Below are positions 32,732 to 40,921 of a DNA stretch of 64,000 nucleotides, piece after piece. The stretch comes from Algibacter sp. (GTDB lineage: Bacteria; Bacteroidota; Bacteroidia; Flavobacteriales; Flavobacteriaceae), in contig NZ_JAQWOO010000070.1 of NCBI RefSeq assembly GCF_029245835.1, positions 1 to 64,000 of the forward strand. Direction: 5' to 3'. A program made the position numbers and the translations under genes. The notes under the pieces are model-generated. The model was not told the origin of the DNA and did not search any database. It saw nothing but the letters and a program-made list of their open reading frames with translations. Numbering within the stretch: position 1 is the first letter of the stretch; every line of letters starts with the position of its first letter.

Positions 32732-33328
32732 TTAAAAAGGACGGGATTCTGTAAATGTCTCTATCTCATTCTTCATGCTTTGTAAATAGTCTATATCATC
32801 AAAACCATTTAACATGTTCCCCTTCTTATAACCATTAATATCAAAAGATTCTTGAGTTCCTGATGATAACAAGGTAATCGTTTGTTTTTCTAAATCAATC
32901 TCTAATTCAGTATTAGCATCTGCATAAATAGCTTCAAAAATCTCAGTAGCAAATTCTGGACTAATTTGTACTGGCAATACACCAATATTCAAACAGTTAT
33001 TCTTAAAAATATCTGCAAAGAAACTAGACACTACACAACGAAATCCATAATCGTATACTGCCCATGCAGCATGCTCTCTAGAAGAACCAGAACCAAAATT
33101 CTTTCCTCCTAATAAAATTTTCCCTTTGTAAATAGGATTGTTTAAAACAAAATCTTGCTTAGGCGTGTTATCTCCATTATATCTCCAATCACGAAATAAG
33201 TTATCTCCAAAACCTTCTCGCTTTGTAGCTTTCAAAAAGCGTGCTGGTATAATCTGATCGGTATCCACATTCTCAATTGGCAATGGAACTGCTGTACTTG
33301 TAAGTGTTGTAAATTTATCGTAAGCCAT
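32732..33328 (-). CDS. leuD: 3-isopropylmalate dehydratase small subunit
   Basis: A 198-residue swivel-domain subunit that pairs with LeuC to isomerise 2- to 3-isopropylmalate. Motifs: NVDTDQIIPARFLK, GKILLGGKNFGSGSSREHAAWA and SFFADIFKNNCLNIGVLPV. Normal length. Between leuC and leuD lie 111 bases with an inverted repeat (33343-33436); leuA follows after three bases. Confidence 0.95.
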   Translation of the reverse strand: MAYDKFTTLTSTAVPLPIENVDTDQIIPARFLKATKREGFGDNLFRDWRYNGDNTPKQDFVLNNPIYKGKILLGGKNFGSGSSREHAAWAVYDYGFRCVVSSFFADIFKNNCLNIGVLPVQISPEFATEIFEAIYADANTELEIDLEKQTITLLSSGTQESFDINGYKKGNMLNGFDDIDYLQSMKNEIETFTESRPF

Positions 33329-33342
33329 TTTTATTTGCTTTT

Positions 33343-33436
33343 TGCCATTAGCTATTAGCCGTTGGCGAATATTAATGTAAATTTTATAATTAGTTGCTAA
33401 ATTTAGCTAAAGGCCAACAGCCAAAAGCTAACAGCT
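33343..33436. repeat. Inverted REP-like repeat between leuC and leuD
   Basis: The arm 33343-33366 (TGCCATTAGC...GTTGGC) pairs with 33413-33436 (GCCAACAGCC...AACAGCT), about 17 of 24 positions matching. The TTAGC-rich arms resemble a repeat common between flavobacterial genes. Its right arm overlaps the span just before the leuC stop. Confidence 0.5.
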
Positions 33437-33439
33437 ATT

Positions 33440-34834
33440 TTAAAGTAATTCTCTTGGATCAGTTACAACTCCTGTTACTGCAGCAGCTGCCGCAACTAAC
33501 GGACTTGCTAACAAGGTTCTTGATCCGGGTCCTTGACGCCCTTCAAAGTTTCTGTTTGATGTACTTACTGCATATTTACCTGCAGGTACTTTATCATCAT
33601 TCATTGCTAAACAAGCAGAACAACCTGGTTCTCTTAAAACAAAACCAGCTTCTTCAAAAATATCGAGTAATCCTTCTTCTTTAATTTTAGCTTCAACAAC
33701 ATGTGATCCTGGAACCAACCAAGCGGTAACGTTGTCAGCCTTTTGTCTCCCTTTTACAATAGATGCAAATGCTCTAAAATCTTCAATACGTCCATTAGTA
33801 CAACTACCAATAAATACGTAATCGATTTTCTTACCAATCATCTGATCGTTTTCAGCGTAGCCCATGTAAGCTAAAGACTTATCATAAGTTGCTTTCCCGC
33901 CTTCAACAGACTCAGCAGTAGGAATATTGTTAGAAATACCCATTCCCATACCTGGATTTGTACCATAAGTAATCATTGGTTCAATATCACTAGCATCAAA
34001 AGTTAATTCTTTATCAAAAACTACATCATCATCAGTTTTTAAGGTTTTCCAGTATGCCATAGCCTTATCCCAATCTGCACCTTTAGGTGTTTTTGGACGC
34101 CCTTTAATATAATCAAATGTTTTTTCATCTGGAGCAACCATCCCACCACGTGCACCCATCTCAATAGATAAGTTACACACCGTCATACGACCTTCCATAG
34201 TCATGTTTTCAAAAACATCTCCAGCATATTCAACAAAATATCCTGTAGCACCAGAAGTGGTTAATTTAGAAATTATATATAAACCTACATCTTTAGGTGT
34301 AACGCCTTTATGTAATGCACCATTAACACTAATACGCATTTTTTTAGGCTTAGGTTGCATGATACATTGTGTAGTTAACACCATTTCAACTTCCGATGTA
34401 CCAATACCAAACGCAATAGCTCCAAAAGCTCCGTGCGTTGATGTATGTGAATCTCCACAAACAATAGTTGCTCCTGGAAGTGTAATACCATTTTCTGGTC
34501 CTACAACATGCACAATACCATTATTTTCGTGACCTAATCCCCAGTGACTAATACCGTACTTATTTGCATTAGTTTCTAATGTTTTTAATTGATTAGCAGA
34601 TAATGGATCTTTAACAGGTAAATGCTGGTTAATAGTTGGCGTGTTATGATCTGCCACAGCAAATGTGCGCTGAGGATATAATACACTTAAACCTCTACTT
34701 TCTAATCCTACAAAAGCCACAGGACTTGTAACTTCGTGAATTAAATGACGGTCTATATACAACACATCTGGTCCATCTGCAATGCTTCTTACAACATGTG
34801 AATCCCATACTTTGTCAAACAATGATTTGCTCAT
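33440..34834 (-). CDS. leuC: 3-isopropylmalate dehydratase large subunit
   Basis: Aconitase-family [4Fe-4S] subunit of 464 residues from ATG 34834 ([15 protein letters not shown]). Cluster and active-site motifs: [40 protein letters not shown] and [15 protein letters not shown], giving the three cluster Cys. I rejected the longer start at 34864, because a promoter lies at 34862-34892 and homologues start at MSKSLFDK or close to it. It is the first gene of the leu operon. Confidence 0.95.
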   Translation of the reverse strand: MSKSLFDKVWDSHVVRSIADGPDVLYIDRHLIHEVTSPVAFVGLESRGLSVLYPQRTFAVADHNTPTINQHLPVKDPLSANQLKTLETNANKYGISHWGLGHENNGIVHVVGPENGITLPGATIVCGDSHTSTHGAFGAIAFGIGTSEVEMVLTTQCIMQPKPKKMRISVNGALHKGVTPKDVGLYIISKLTTSGATGYFVEYAGDVFENMTMEGRMTVCNLSIEMGARGGMVAPDEKTFDYIKGRPKTPKGADWDKAMAYWKTLKTDDDVVFDKELTFDASDIEPMITYGTNPGMGMGISNNIPTAESVEGGKATYDKSLAYMGYAENDQMIGKKIDYVFIGSCTNGRIEDFRAFASIVKGRQKADNVTAWLVPGSHVVEAKIKEEGLLDIFEEAGFVLREPGCSACLAMNDDKVPAGKYAVSTSNRNFEGRQGPGSRTLLASPLVAAAAAVTGVVTDPRELL

Positions 34835-35148
34835 AAATAATTTAAATTTTAAAAAGGTATACAAAGTTAAATTTAATTACAGATAATCGAAACTTTAGAC
34901 CACATTGATATCTTATTTTTATAAAATATATAATGGACGCATTAATAATTGCATTATATGCAATAAAAACAAAAAATTGATTACAATTTTTAAAGAGAAA
35001 TGCAGACATTATCTTCTCTGGTCGTCATATTTAAAAAAATTAAAACAGATAATTAAAAATTGAATGTTAATAACCTCGTTAACAATTATAAAGCTTACGA
35101 GCACAATCAAGGACTAATAATCGATATTTTTATTGAAAATCTACTCAA
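34835..35148. other. Divergent intergenic region upstream of leuC
   Basis: About 310 bases between divergent genes. It holds the leu promoter (34862-34892), a short palindrome (ATTGCATATAATGCAAT near 34950) and an AT-only hairpin near 34970-34990. A leucine leader peptide was looked for and not found. Confidence 0.5.
34862..34892 (-). promoter_or_regulatory. Promoter of the leu operon
   Basis: On the minus strand TTTC (34892-34889), a 19-base spacer, then TAACTTTG (34869-34862), a perfect TAnnTTTG. The start codon of leuC lies 28 bases beyond, leaving no room for an attenuator. Confidence 0.5.
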
Positions 35149-35565
35149 ATGAACTCAAGACAATTTAGCGCTAAACAGATTCGACCAGAAATTTTAAGCG
35201 CAACTATTAATGATAATATGAGTGCTGATGAGCGTTTTCAAAATTTAGTATTACGCCCAGTTATTAAATTTCAAAATAATTTGCTTGTTGAAGTTTTTAG
35301 AAACTACATCGCAAAACACAAATCTGTTTTTTATGATTTATCTTTAGAAAAGCGCACGATTTATATTGAAAATGCGATTCAAAAAGACATGAAGCTTCGT
35401 AACTCAATGAAAGGCATGATTATAGGACTTTTTACTGTTGAAGAATATCTTATTTACATTCAAAACTCTTCGGCCTTAAATAAGCGTATGATGAATATTG
35501 TTAAGGAACGACTTTTAAGTCACATCCAATTATTTGAGAAACCTGAGTTACTAACTGCGGTTTAA
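35149..35565 (+). CDS. Conserved small protein of unknown function
   Basis: A 138-residue protein that I do not recognise. It is mostly helical and mildly basic (RFQNLVLRPVIKFQNNLLVEVFRNYIAKHKSVFYDL, RTIYIENAIQKDMKLRNSMKGMIIGLFTVEEYLIYIQNSS), with no signal peptide or membrane segment. It is divergent from the leu operon and its end overlaps the convergent DUF2461 gene by four bases. Flavobacterial neighbours of this kind are usually annotated as hypothetical. Confidence 0.65.
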   Translation: MNSRQFSAKQIRPEILSATINDNMSADERFQNLVLRPVIKFQNNLLVEVFRNYIAKHKSVFYDLSLEKRTIYIENAIQKDMKLRNSMKGMIIGLFTVEEYLIYIQNSSALNKRMMNIVKERLLSHIQLFEKPELLTAV

Positions 35566-36245
35566 TCAATCATAGAAACACCATTTAAATCTGTTGTAAG
35601 CACATCGCTCATATAATCAAAAAATGGGCGAATGGCTTTAAATGCTTCATCAACTTCATTTAAAAAATTAGCATCTAATATTTCTTTGTCTGTATACTTT
35701 TTAGTGAAAATATATTGTTTTTTCTTAATTAAATCTATGGCTTTATGATCTTTAGTAAAGCCTCTTGGAGCAGATTTAACTTCATCTCCAACAAAGGAAT
35801 CTCCCCAAATACTATTGAATTTTTTATTAGATAAAATGTCTCGGATTTCAGAATCGTCCATTTCAAATTCTTTACGAATACGTAACAAATCTACTTTAGC
35901 TGGTTCCCAAAAACCTGTCGCAATAAACGATTCATTATTTGGTTGGATGTGCAAATAATAACCACCTCTTAACCTAGGTTTTGTTCTATGAAACGAACCA
36001 CCAAAATGAGTTTTATAAGGGCTTTTGTTTTTTGAAAAACGGACGTCGCGATAAATTCTGAATATTTTTAGCTTATCGATATCATCATGGGTGTTCAGGT
36101 TTTCTAAAATCGAATTATAAACATCCTTTACCTGCTTTTCAATAGCCTTAAATTCTGGTTTATGCTCATTAAACCAATCGCGGTTATTATTCTTTTTTAA
36201 TTTTTTGAAAAATGAAAACACATTTTTTGAAAAAGCTAAACTCAT
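35562..36245 (-). CDS. DUF2461 family protein
   Basis: A 227-residue cytoplasmic protein of the DUF2461 family, found in many bacteria and some fungi, function unknown. The family signature is clear: FFKKLKKNNNRDWFNEHKPEF at the N-terminus, then IFRIYRDVRFSKNKSPYKTHFGGSFHR, GGYYLHIQPNNESFIATGFWEP and the C-terminal FTKKYTDKEIL. It is transcribed toward the small plus-strand gene and starts 39 bases after the pseudouridine synthase gene on the same strand, probably in one unit with it. Confidence 0.88.
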   Translation of the reverse strand: MSLAFSKNVFSFFKKLKKNNNRDWFNEHKPEFKAIEKQVKDVYNSILENLNTHDDIDKLKIFRIYRDVRFSKNKSPYKTHFGGSFHRTKPRLRGGYYLHIQPNNESFIATGFWEPAKVDLLRIRKEFEMDDSEIRDILSNKKFNSIWGDSFVGDEVKSAPRGFTKDHKAIDLIKKKQYIFTKKYTDKEILDANFLNEVDEAFKAIRPFFDYMSDVLTTDLNGVSMID

Positions 36246-36284
36246 GATTCTATATTTTTTTATAAAGCTACAAAAGCTTAGGTG

Positions 36285-37061
36285 TTATTCAAATTCTATT
36301 TTGTTAAGAATTAGTCCTGAAGCTGGAGCTATATAATCCATTTTAATATTACTATCTGGTTTTAAGCTTGTTTCTATATCTTGGAGTGATAACTTGCCTT
36401 TACCCAAATCTATAAGCGTACCCATCATTAACCGGATTTGATTTCTCATAAAACCCTTACCTCTAACTTTCAAAATAAAAGACTGCTTCGGAAAATAATT
36501 TGCGGTATAAATTATATTATTAATTATTTCACAGGTTAAAATGGTTCTAGTATAAATGCCATTATCCGTAGGTTTGTAACAGTAGGATCTTAAATAATGT
36601 TCACCTTCAAAAAGTTTAGCACCTTGTTTCATGATATCAATATCTAAATCATCAAGAATGGTCGTCATTATGGGAGCACAAAACGGATGACATTTTTCAC
36701 CATAAGTAAATAAATATAAATATTCTTTAACTTTTGAGTGATTAATAATATTGAAATTTTCATCAACTTCTTTAATATTTAAAGCCCGAATATCTTGTGG
36801 TAAGTTATAATTAAACAATTCTAAAAAAGCATCTTGGTCTTCGATAGGTTCTTTTAAAAATAGCTCAAAAGCTGCACTTTCGGCTGATACCATGGCGTCG
36901 GTCCTTCCTGAGCTTAAGCTTTTAAAATACTTGCCTTCTAAAATAAAATTCAACGTTCGGTCTACCATTAAATGCAAGGTTTTTACATCGGGCTGTTTTT
37001 GCCAACCATGAAACCGATAGCCTAAATATTGAATGGTAATAACATAGAAATACTTTTTCAT
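36285..37061 (-). CDS. TruA-family tRNA pseudouridine synthase
   Basis: A 258-residue enzyme of the TruA family, which isomerises uridines in the anticodon arm of tRNA. The N-terminus YYFVITIQYLGYRFHGWQKQ-like segment and the catalytic region SSGRTDAMVSAESAAFEL place the essential Asp in GRTDA. The usual GRTDAGVHA is changed to GRTDAMVSA, so the following His is lost, a feature of a divergent branch. The C-terminal half has YLRSYCYKPTDNGIYTRTI and KVRGKGFMRNQIRLMMGTLIDLG, typical of TruA. Whether it is the housekeeping enzyme or a second paralogue cannot be told from this window, so I leave the symbol blank. Confidence 0.82.
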   Translation of the reverse strand: MKKYFYVITIQYLGYRFHGWQKQPDVKTLHLMVDRTLNFILEGKYFKSLSSGRTDAMVSAESAAFELFLKEPIEDQDAFLELFNYNLPQDIRALNIKEVDENFNIINHSKVKEYLYLFTYGEKCHPFCAPIMTTILDDLDIDIMKQGAKLFEGEHYLRSYCYKPTDNGIYTRTILTCEIINNIIYTANYFPKQSFILKVRGKGFMRNQIRLMMGTLIDLGKGKLSLQDIETSLKPDSNIKMDYIAPASGLILNKIEFE

Positions 37062-37158
37062 TTTGAATATTTAAAGGCTTTGAAATTACTCTATTTTATT
37101 ATTTGTGACAAAAAAAATATAAATTGTAATACTTAATACTAACCTAAAACTAGAAATT

Positions 37159-37578
37159 ATGACAAACACATTAACAAAAAAACCACCTATTTGGTTTTGG
37201 ATTTTAAGTATTATTGCGCTTATTTGGAATGCTATGGGCGTAAATGCTTATTTACAACAAGCCTACAATACTGAAAGCTATCAAGCCATGTACAGCGCCG
37301 AACAACTGAGAATTGCCACCAATATGCCTGCATGGGTAACCGCAGCGTTTGCTATTGCAGTTTTTGCAGGAGCATTAGCTGCTATTGGATTACTATTAAG
37401 AAAATCTTGGTCTGTAAAACTATGGTTACTATCGCTAATTGCTGTAATCTTACAAATGGGTTACACATTAATTAATGGCTATGAATCTAGTATGGTAATG
37501 ACTATTATGATAATAGTTTTTGCTTTAGTTTTTGTTTGGTTCGCACGTATGTCTGAATCAAAAGGTTGGTTGTCTTAA
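37159..37578 (+). CDS. Small four-helix membrane protein
   Basis: A 139-residue protein with four hydrophobic segments (IWFWILSIIALIWNAMGV, WVTAAFAIAVFAGALAAIGLLL, VKLWLLSLIAVILQMGYTLI, MVMTIMIIVFALVFVWFA). The family is common in Flavobacteria and other Bacteroidota and has no known function to me. It stands alone, divergent from the pseudouridine synthase gene and convergent with the his operon, with a REP-like hairpin just after its stop. Confidence 0.75.
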   Translation: MTNTLTKKPPIWFWILSIIALIWNAMGVNAYLQQAYNTESYQAMYSAEQLRIATNMPAWVTAAFAIAVFAGALAAIGLLLRKSWSVKLWLLSLIAVILQMGYTLINGYESSMVMTIMIIVFALVFVWFARMSESKGWLS

Positions 37579-37590
37579 AAGTTAACCTTA

Positions 37591-37651
37591 TTGTCAGTTT
37601 GAGCGCAGTTGAAAACCTTAAATTGCATTTCCACTGCGCTCAATGTGACAA
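37591..37651. repeat. REP-like inverted repeat with TTGTCA/TGACAA ends
   Basis: Arms 37591-37614 and 37628-37651 match at 21 of 24 positions around a 13-base loop; core TTGAGCGCAGT/ACTGCGCTCAA. It lies between the convergent small membrane gene and hisIE and could also stop transcription from both sides. The same end motif recurs at 38292-38388 and the core recurs at 43529-43540. Confidence 0.7.
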
Positions 37652-37688
37652 ATTAGCTTGTTTTTGAATTTTTAGACAGCTTTTTTTA

Positions 37689-38282
37689 TTATTTATGTCT
37701 CCCTTTTAGTTCTTTCTCTATATCTTTTAAAGTGAATCCTTTAGCTTGTAACAACATGAGGTAGTGAAATAACAAATCTGCCGATTCATATAAAAACAAC
37801 TCATCATTATTATCCATGGCTTCAATTACGGTTTCTACAGCTTCCTCACCTACTTTTTGAGCTACTTTATTAATGCCTTTTGAAAATAAACTAGCTACAT
37901 AGGATTTATTTGTGTCTTTATTTGCTACACGTTCTGTAATTACATCTTCTAAAGTTGAAAAGAAACCGTAGTTAGGTAAATTTTCTTCTTTCCAGCAGGT
38001 ATCTGTTCCTTTATGGCAGGTTGGACCTACAGGATTTACCTGAATTAAAAGCGAATCATTATCACAATCATTTTTAATATCAACAAGATTTAAAAAGTTT
38101 CCACTTTCTTCGCCTTTTGTCCATAGGCGCTGCTTACTTCTACTGAAAAAAGTAACTTGCTTTGTATCCATTGTTTTTTGATATGCTTCTTCATTCATAT
38201 AACCTAACATCAACACATTTTTTGTTGTGGCGTCTTGAATGATAGCTGGAACAAGCCCGTTTGAATCGTATTTTATTTTCAT
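37689..38282 (-). CDS. hisIE: Bifunctional phosphoribosyl-AMP cyclohydrolase/PR-ATP pyrophosphatase
   Basis: A 197-residue fusion that carries out steps 2 and 3 of histidine synthesis. HisI part (1-105): MLGYMNEEAYQKTMDTKQVTFFSRSKQRLWTKGEESGN and the metal site DCDNDSLLIQVNPVGPTCHKGTDTCW. HisE part (110-197): VASLFSKGINKVAQKVGEEAVETVIEAM and ADLLFHYLMLLQAKG. It is the last gene of the operon, 106 bases behind hisF; that gap is filled by a repeat. Confidence 0.95.
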   Translation of the reverse strand: MKIKYDSNGLVPAIIQDATTKNVLMLGYMNEEAYQKTMDTKQVTFFSRSKQRLWTKGEESGNFLNLVDIKNDCDNDSLLIQVNPVGPTCHKGTDTCWKEENLPNYGFFSTLEDVITERVANKDTNKSYVASLFSKGINKVAQKVGEEAVETVIEAMDNNDELFLYESADLLFHYLMLLQAKGFTLKDIEKELKGRHK

Positions 38283-38291
38283 AATAATTAC

Positions 38292-38388
38292 TTGTCATTG
38301 CGAATCACTTTTGAGTGATGTGGCAATCTGTTTAATCTTTTCTATTTTGTTAATGAGATTACTTCGTCGTTCCTCCTCGAAATGACAA
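38292..38388. repeat. REP-like element between hisF and hisIE
   Basis: Starts TTGTCATTGCGA and ends TCGAAATGACAA, outer arms complementary with one mismatch; inside are GGCAATCT and its partner AGATTACTTC. The right arm (GTCGTTCCTCCTCG) is the well-known Bacteroidota repeat of this type. It fills the whole gap between two his genes. Confidence 0.65.
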
Positions 38389-39144
38389 CTATAATCGCAC
38401 TTCTATATTATTAGCTTTTAATTCTTTCTTTAAATCTGGAATAGGAATTTCACCAAAATGAAATACACTTGCCGCCAAAGCTGCATCAGACCTACCTTCT
38501 GTGAATGTATCAATAAAGTGTTGCACATTTCCGGCACCTCCAGATGCTATTATTGGAATATGTAATTCACTAGATAATTTGGCTAGTGCTTCATTAGCGA
38601 AGCCGTTTTTAGTCCCATCATGATTCATTGATGTAAATAGAATTTCGCCAGCACCGCGGTCTTGAACTTCTTTTGCCCATTCAAATAAATCAACATCTGT
38701 TGGAATACTTCCACCAGCTAAATGTACTTTCCATTGTCCATCAACTTCTTTCGCATCAATAGCAACAACAATACATTGACTTCCAAATTTATTTGACAAT
38801 TCATTAATTAGCTCAGGTCTTTTTACTGCAGATGAATTAACAGAGACTTTGTCTGCACCACATTGCAATAAGGCATCCACATGTTCAACACTTGAAATAC
38901 CGCCGCCTACTGTAAACGGAATGTTAACCTGTTCGGCAACATGCAGAACCATTTCTAAAGTGGTTCCACGACCTTCTAAAGTAGCTGAAATATCTAGAAA
39001 CACCAATTCATCTGCGCCATAATCAGCATATTGTTTAGCGAGTTCTACTGGATCTCCTGCATCTCTTAAATCAACAAAATTGACACCTTTAACCGTACGT
39101 CCATTTTTTATATCTAAACAGGGTATAATTCTCTTTGTTAGCAT
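38389..39144 (-). CDS. hisF: Imidazole glycerol phosphate synthase, cyclase subunit
   Basis: A 251-residue TIM barrel that closes the imidazole ring using ammonia from HisH. N-terminus [22 protein letters not shown] with catalytic Asp11-equivalent; [29 protein letters not shown] with the second catalytic Asp; [11 protein letters not shown] phosphate site. Its ATG overlaps the hisA stop by one base, so translation is coupled. Confidence 0.96.
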   Translation of the reverse strand: MLTKRIIPCLDIKNGRTVKGVNFVDLRDAGDPVELAKQYADYGADELVFLDISATLEGRGTTLEMVLHVAEQVNIPFTVGGGISSVEHVDALLQCGADKVSVNSSAVKRPELINELSNKFGSQCIVVAIDAKEVDGQWKVHLAGGSIPTDVDLFEWAKEVQDRGAGEILFTSMNHDGTKNGFANEALAKLSSELHIPIIASGGAGNVQHFIDTFTEGRSDAALAASVFHFGEIPIPDLKKELKANNIEVRL

Positions 39145-39878
39145 TATACAAATTTTTCTAATTCGTGAAGACTTATTCTGTTTTCGTAAATCGCTTTTCC
39201 TATAATAACGCCTTCACAGCCTAATTCAATTAATCTTGGCAATTCATCGATATGAGAAATCCCACCCGACGCAATTAATTTTATAGATTGCCCTCTACTA
39301 CTATTGGTGCAAGCTTCAATAATTTCTTTATACAAATCAAATGATGGTCCTTCTAGCATCCCATCCTTTGAAATATCGGTACAAATCACATACTGAATAC
39401 CTTTCTTTTGATAGCCTTTTATAAATGGTATAACATCTTCTTTACTTTGTTCCATCCAACCACTTATAGACACTTTTCCAGCATCGCTATCTGCTCCTAA
39501 AATAATTTTGTTTCCACCATATTTAGAAATCCAACTTTCAAAAATATCAGGGTCTTTAACGGCAATACTACCTCCCGTTATTTGTTTAGCCCCCGAGTTA
39601 AAGGCTATATGCAAATCTTCATTTGTCTTTAACCCACCTCCAAAATCAATCTTTAATTTTGTTTTTGAAGCAATTTGCTCTAAAACCTTATAATTTACAA
39701 TATGTTTTGCCTTAGCGCCATCTAAATCTACTAAATGCAAATACTCAATCCCTAAAGCCTCGAACATTTTTGCAACTTCTAAAGGATTCTCATTATACAC
39801 TTTTTTAGTATCATAATCGCCTTTGGTCAAGCGAACACATTTTCCGTCGATGATATCTATGGCTGGTATTATTCTCAT
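39144..39878 (-). CDS. hisA: ProFAR isomerase
   Basis: A 244-residue TIM barrel that isomerises ProFAR to [27 protein letters not shown] contains the catalytic Asp8; the second acid lies in [29 protein letters not shown] and [13 protein letters not shown] form the phosphate sites. It overlaps hisF by one base. Upstream, a 367-base gap separates it from hisH and is occupied by a GIY-YIG/hairpin element. Confidence 0.96.
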   Translation of the reverse strand: MRIIPAIDIIDGKCVRLTKGDYDTKKVYNENPLEVAKMFEALGIEYLHLVDLDGAKAKHIVNYKVLEQIASKTKLKIDFGGGLKTNEDLHIAFNSGAKQITGGSIAVKDPDIFESWISKYGGNKIILGADSDAGKVSISGWMEQSKEDVIPFIKGYQKKGIQYVICTDISKDGMLEGPSFDLYKEIIEACTNSSRGQSIKLIASGGISHIDELPRLIELGCEGVIIGKAIYENRISLHELEKFV

Positions 39879-39893
39879 TGATTAACTTGTTAA

Positions 39894-40208
39894 TCAACCC
39901 TGAATATATTTCAGGGTCTTATTTATATCTAATGTTTTTAAATTCGGATTGGTTTCTCTAATAAGATTCCATTTCCATGCTTTATGCCAATTTTTTAATT
40001 GTTTTTCTCTCTTCCTTGCTAAACTACTATTAATAAACTCTTCAAAATAAATTAATTCTGTTACATTGTATCTCTTTGTAAATAAAACTCCGACTCCTTT
40101 TTTATGTTTTTCTATTCTCGTTGTTAAATTATCTGAGTAGCCAATATATAATAGTGTTCTATTTTTATTTGATAGTATGTGGCAATAATAATTAAATAAG
40201 CTTATTAT
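39894..40208 (-). pseudogene. GIY-YIG nuclease gene, copy 1, no start codon
   Basis: An open frame of 104 codons between hisH and hisA, closed upstream by TGA at 40211-40209. It encodes a near-complete small GIY-YIG nuclease: YYCHILSNKNRTLLYIGYSD (GIY and YIG strands), TTRIEKH (catalytic Arg region), LFTKRYNVTELIYFEEF, ARKREKQLKNWHKAWKW (catalytic Glu) and RETNPN. No ATG, GTG or TTG precedes the domain in frame, so the start has been lost or a rare codon is used. The stop and last eight codons lie inside the right-hand hairpin. It is a paralogue of the gene at 42098-42381. The family makes single-strand nicks or cuts; a mobility role is inferred. Confidence 0.7.
39897..39917. repeat. CTGAA-N5-TTCAG hairpin, right end of copy 1
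   Basis: ACCCTGAA, loop TATAT, TTCAGGGT: a perfect 8-bp stem with five-base loop. It contains the last codons of the GIY-YIG frame. Confidence 0.75.
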
Positions 40209-40220
40209 TCAAAATTATAG

Positions 40221-40241
40221 ATTCTGAAACAAGTTCAGAAT
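40221..40241. repeat. CTGAA-N5-TTCAG hairpin, left end of copy 1
   Basis: ATTCTGAA, loop ACAAG, TTCAGAAT: a perfect 8-bp stem, five-base loop, located just after the hisH stop. Confidence 0.75.
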
Positions 40242-40245
40242 GGAA

Positions 40246-40884
40246 TTAAAGTGCTAAAAAGTTTTTCAAAACTTTTTGCCCTTCAATTCCACTTTTTTCA
40301 GGGTGAAATTGAACACCGTAAAAATTTTCGTGTTGTAATGCAGATGCATAATTAATACCATAATCTGTTTTAGCTATAGTTTCTTGACAATGCTCAGCAT
40401 AATAACTATGAACTAAATACATATATTCGTTTTCTTTGATGCCTTTAAATAAATTAGATTTTAAATCTTTAATAACGTTCCATCCCATTTGAGGCACTTT
40501 TACGTCATCAGAAAAACGTTTTACATGGGATTGAAAGATACCTAAACCTTTTGTATTTCCCTCTTCTGTTGATAAGCAAAGTAATTGCATGCCTAAACAA
40601 ATCCCTAAAACGGGCTGTTTTAATTCTGGAATTAATTTATCTAAACCACTTTCTTTTAACATTTTCATAGCGGAACTTGCTTCACCTACTCCAGGAAAAA
40701 TTATTTTATCAGCTGCTAAAATTTCTTCTGGATTGTTTGACAAAATAGCGTCAACGCCCAAACGCTTAAAAGCGAATTGAATGCTTTTAATATTTCCTGC
40801 TCCGTAATTTATAATTACTACTGAAGCCCCATCTAACGTCCCCGAAGGGGAAGAATTCTTACTCAAATCTTTAAAATCACTCAT
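40246..40884 (-). CDS. hisH: Imidazole glycerol phosphate synthase, glutaminase subunit
   Basis: A 212-residue glutamine amidotransferase that feeds ammonia to HisF. Catalytic Cys in VLGICLGMQLL, His-Glu in GVQFHPEKSG; opening VVIINYGAGNIKSIQFAFKRLG. Homologues begin at this opening, but here about 22 extra residues (MSDFKDLSKNSSPSGTLDG) precede it. No start codon lies between Leu7 and the conserved opening, so the extension must be translated; it is encoded by one arm of a REP-like inverted repeat (40824-40857). The other arm overlaps the stop of hisB. Enzyme identity is certain. Confidence 0.95.
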   Translation of the reverse strand: MSDFKDLSKNSSPSGTLDGASVVIINYGAGNIKSIQFAFKRLGVDAILSNNPEEILAADKIIFPGVGEASSAMKMLKESGLDKLIPELKQPVLGICLGMQLLCLSTEEGNTKGLGIFQSHVKRFSDDVKVPQMGWNVIKDLKSNLFKGIKENEYMYLVHSYYAEHCQETIAKTDYGINYASALQHENFYGVQFHPEKSGIEGQKVLKNFLAL

Positions 40885-40921
40885 TATTTATTTTTAATTC
40901 CCCTTTGGGTTTAGGGGGCTT
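40824..40921. repeat. REP-like inverted repeat spanning hisB stop and hisH start
   Basis: Arm 40824-40857 (AAGCCCC...GGGGAAGAATT) is complementary, with small indels, to 40896-40921 (AATTCCCC...GGGGGCTT). The first arm is coding (hisH N-terminus), the second covers the hisB stop and the hisB-hisH gap; the hisH ATG lies between them. The CCCC/GGGG palindrome is of a kind often found between flavobacterial genes. Confidence 0.6.

Larger units (their letters stand above)
39897..40241 (-). mobile_element. GIY-YIG/hairpin element, copy 1
   Basis: Unit of 345 bases in the hisH-hisA gap: hairpin 40221-40241, GIY-YIG frame, hairpin 39897-39917. The two bounding hairpins have the same design (8-bp stem with core CTGAA-N5-TTCAG), as do those of copy 2. 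It lies in the same orientation as the operon and leaves both neighbouring his genes intact. No target-site duplication is evident. That it moves is inference from repetition and gene content. Confidence 0.5.

Noticed and set aside
34203-34532. 109-codon ORF on the plus strand
   Set aside because: Fully antisense to leuC, low-complexity Pro/Thr/Ser composition expected from an opposite-strand shadow, no homology that I recognise.
34985-35027. Possible leucine leader peptide upstream of leuC (minus-strand ORF MTTREDNVCISL followed by an AT-only hairpin)
   Set aside because: Only one Leu codon, the hairpin has no GC and no good T-run, and a clean promoter lies downstream of it at 34862-34892, directly before leuC.
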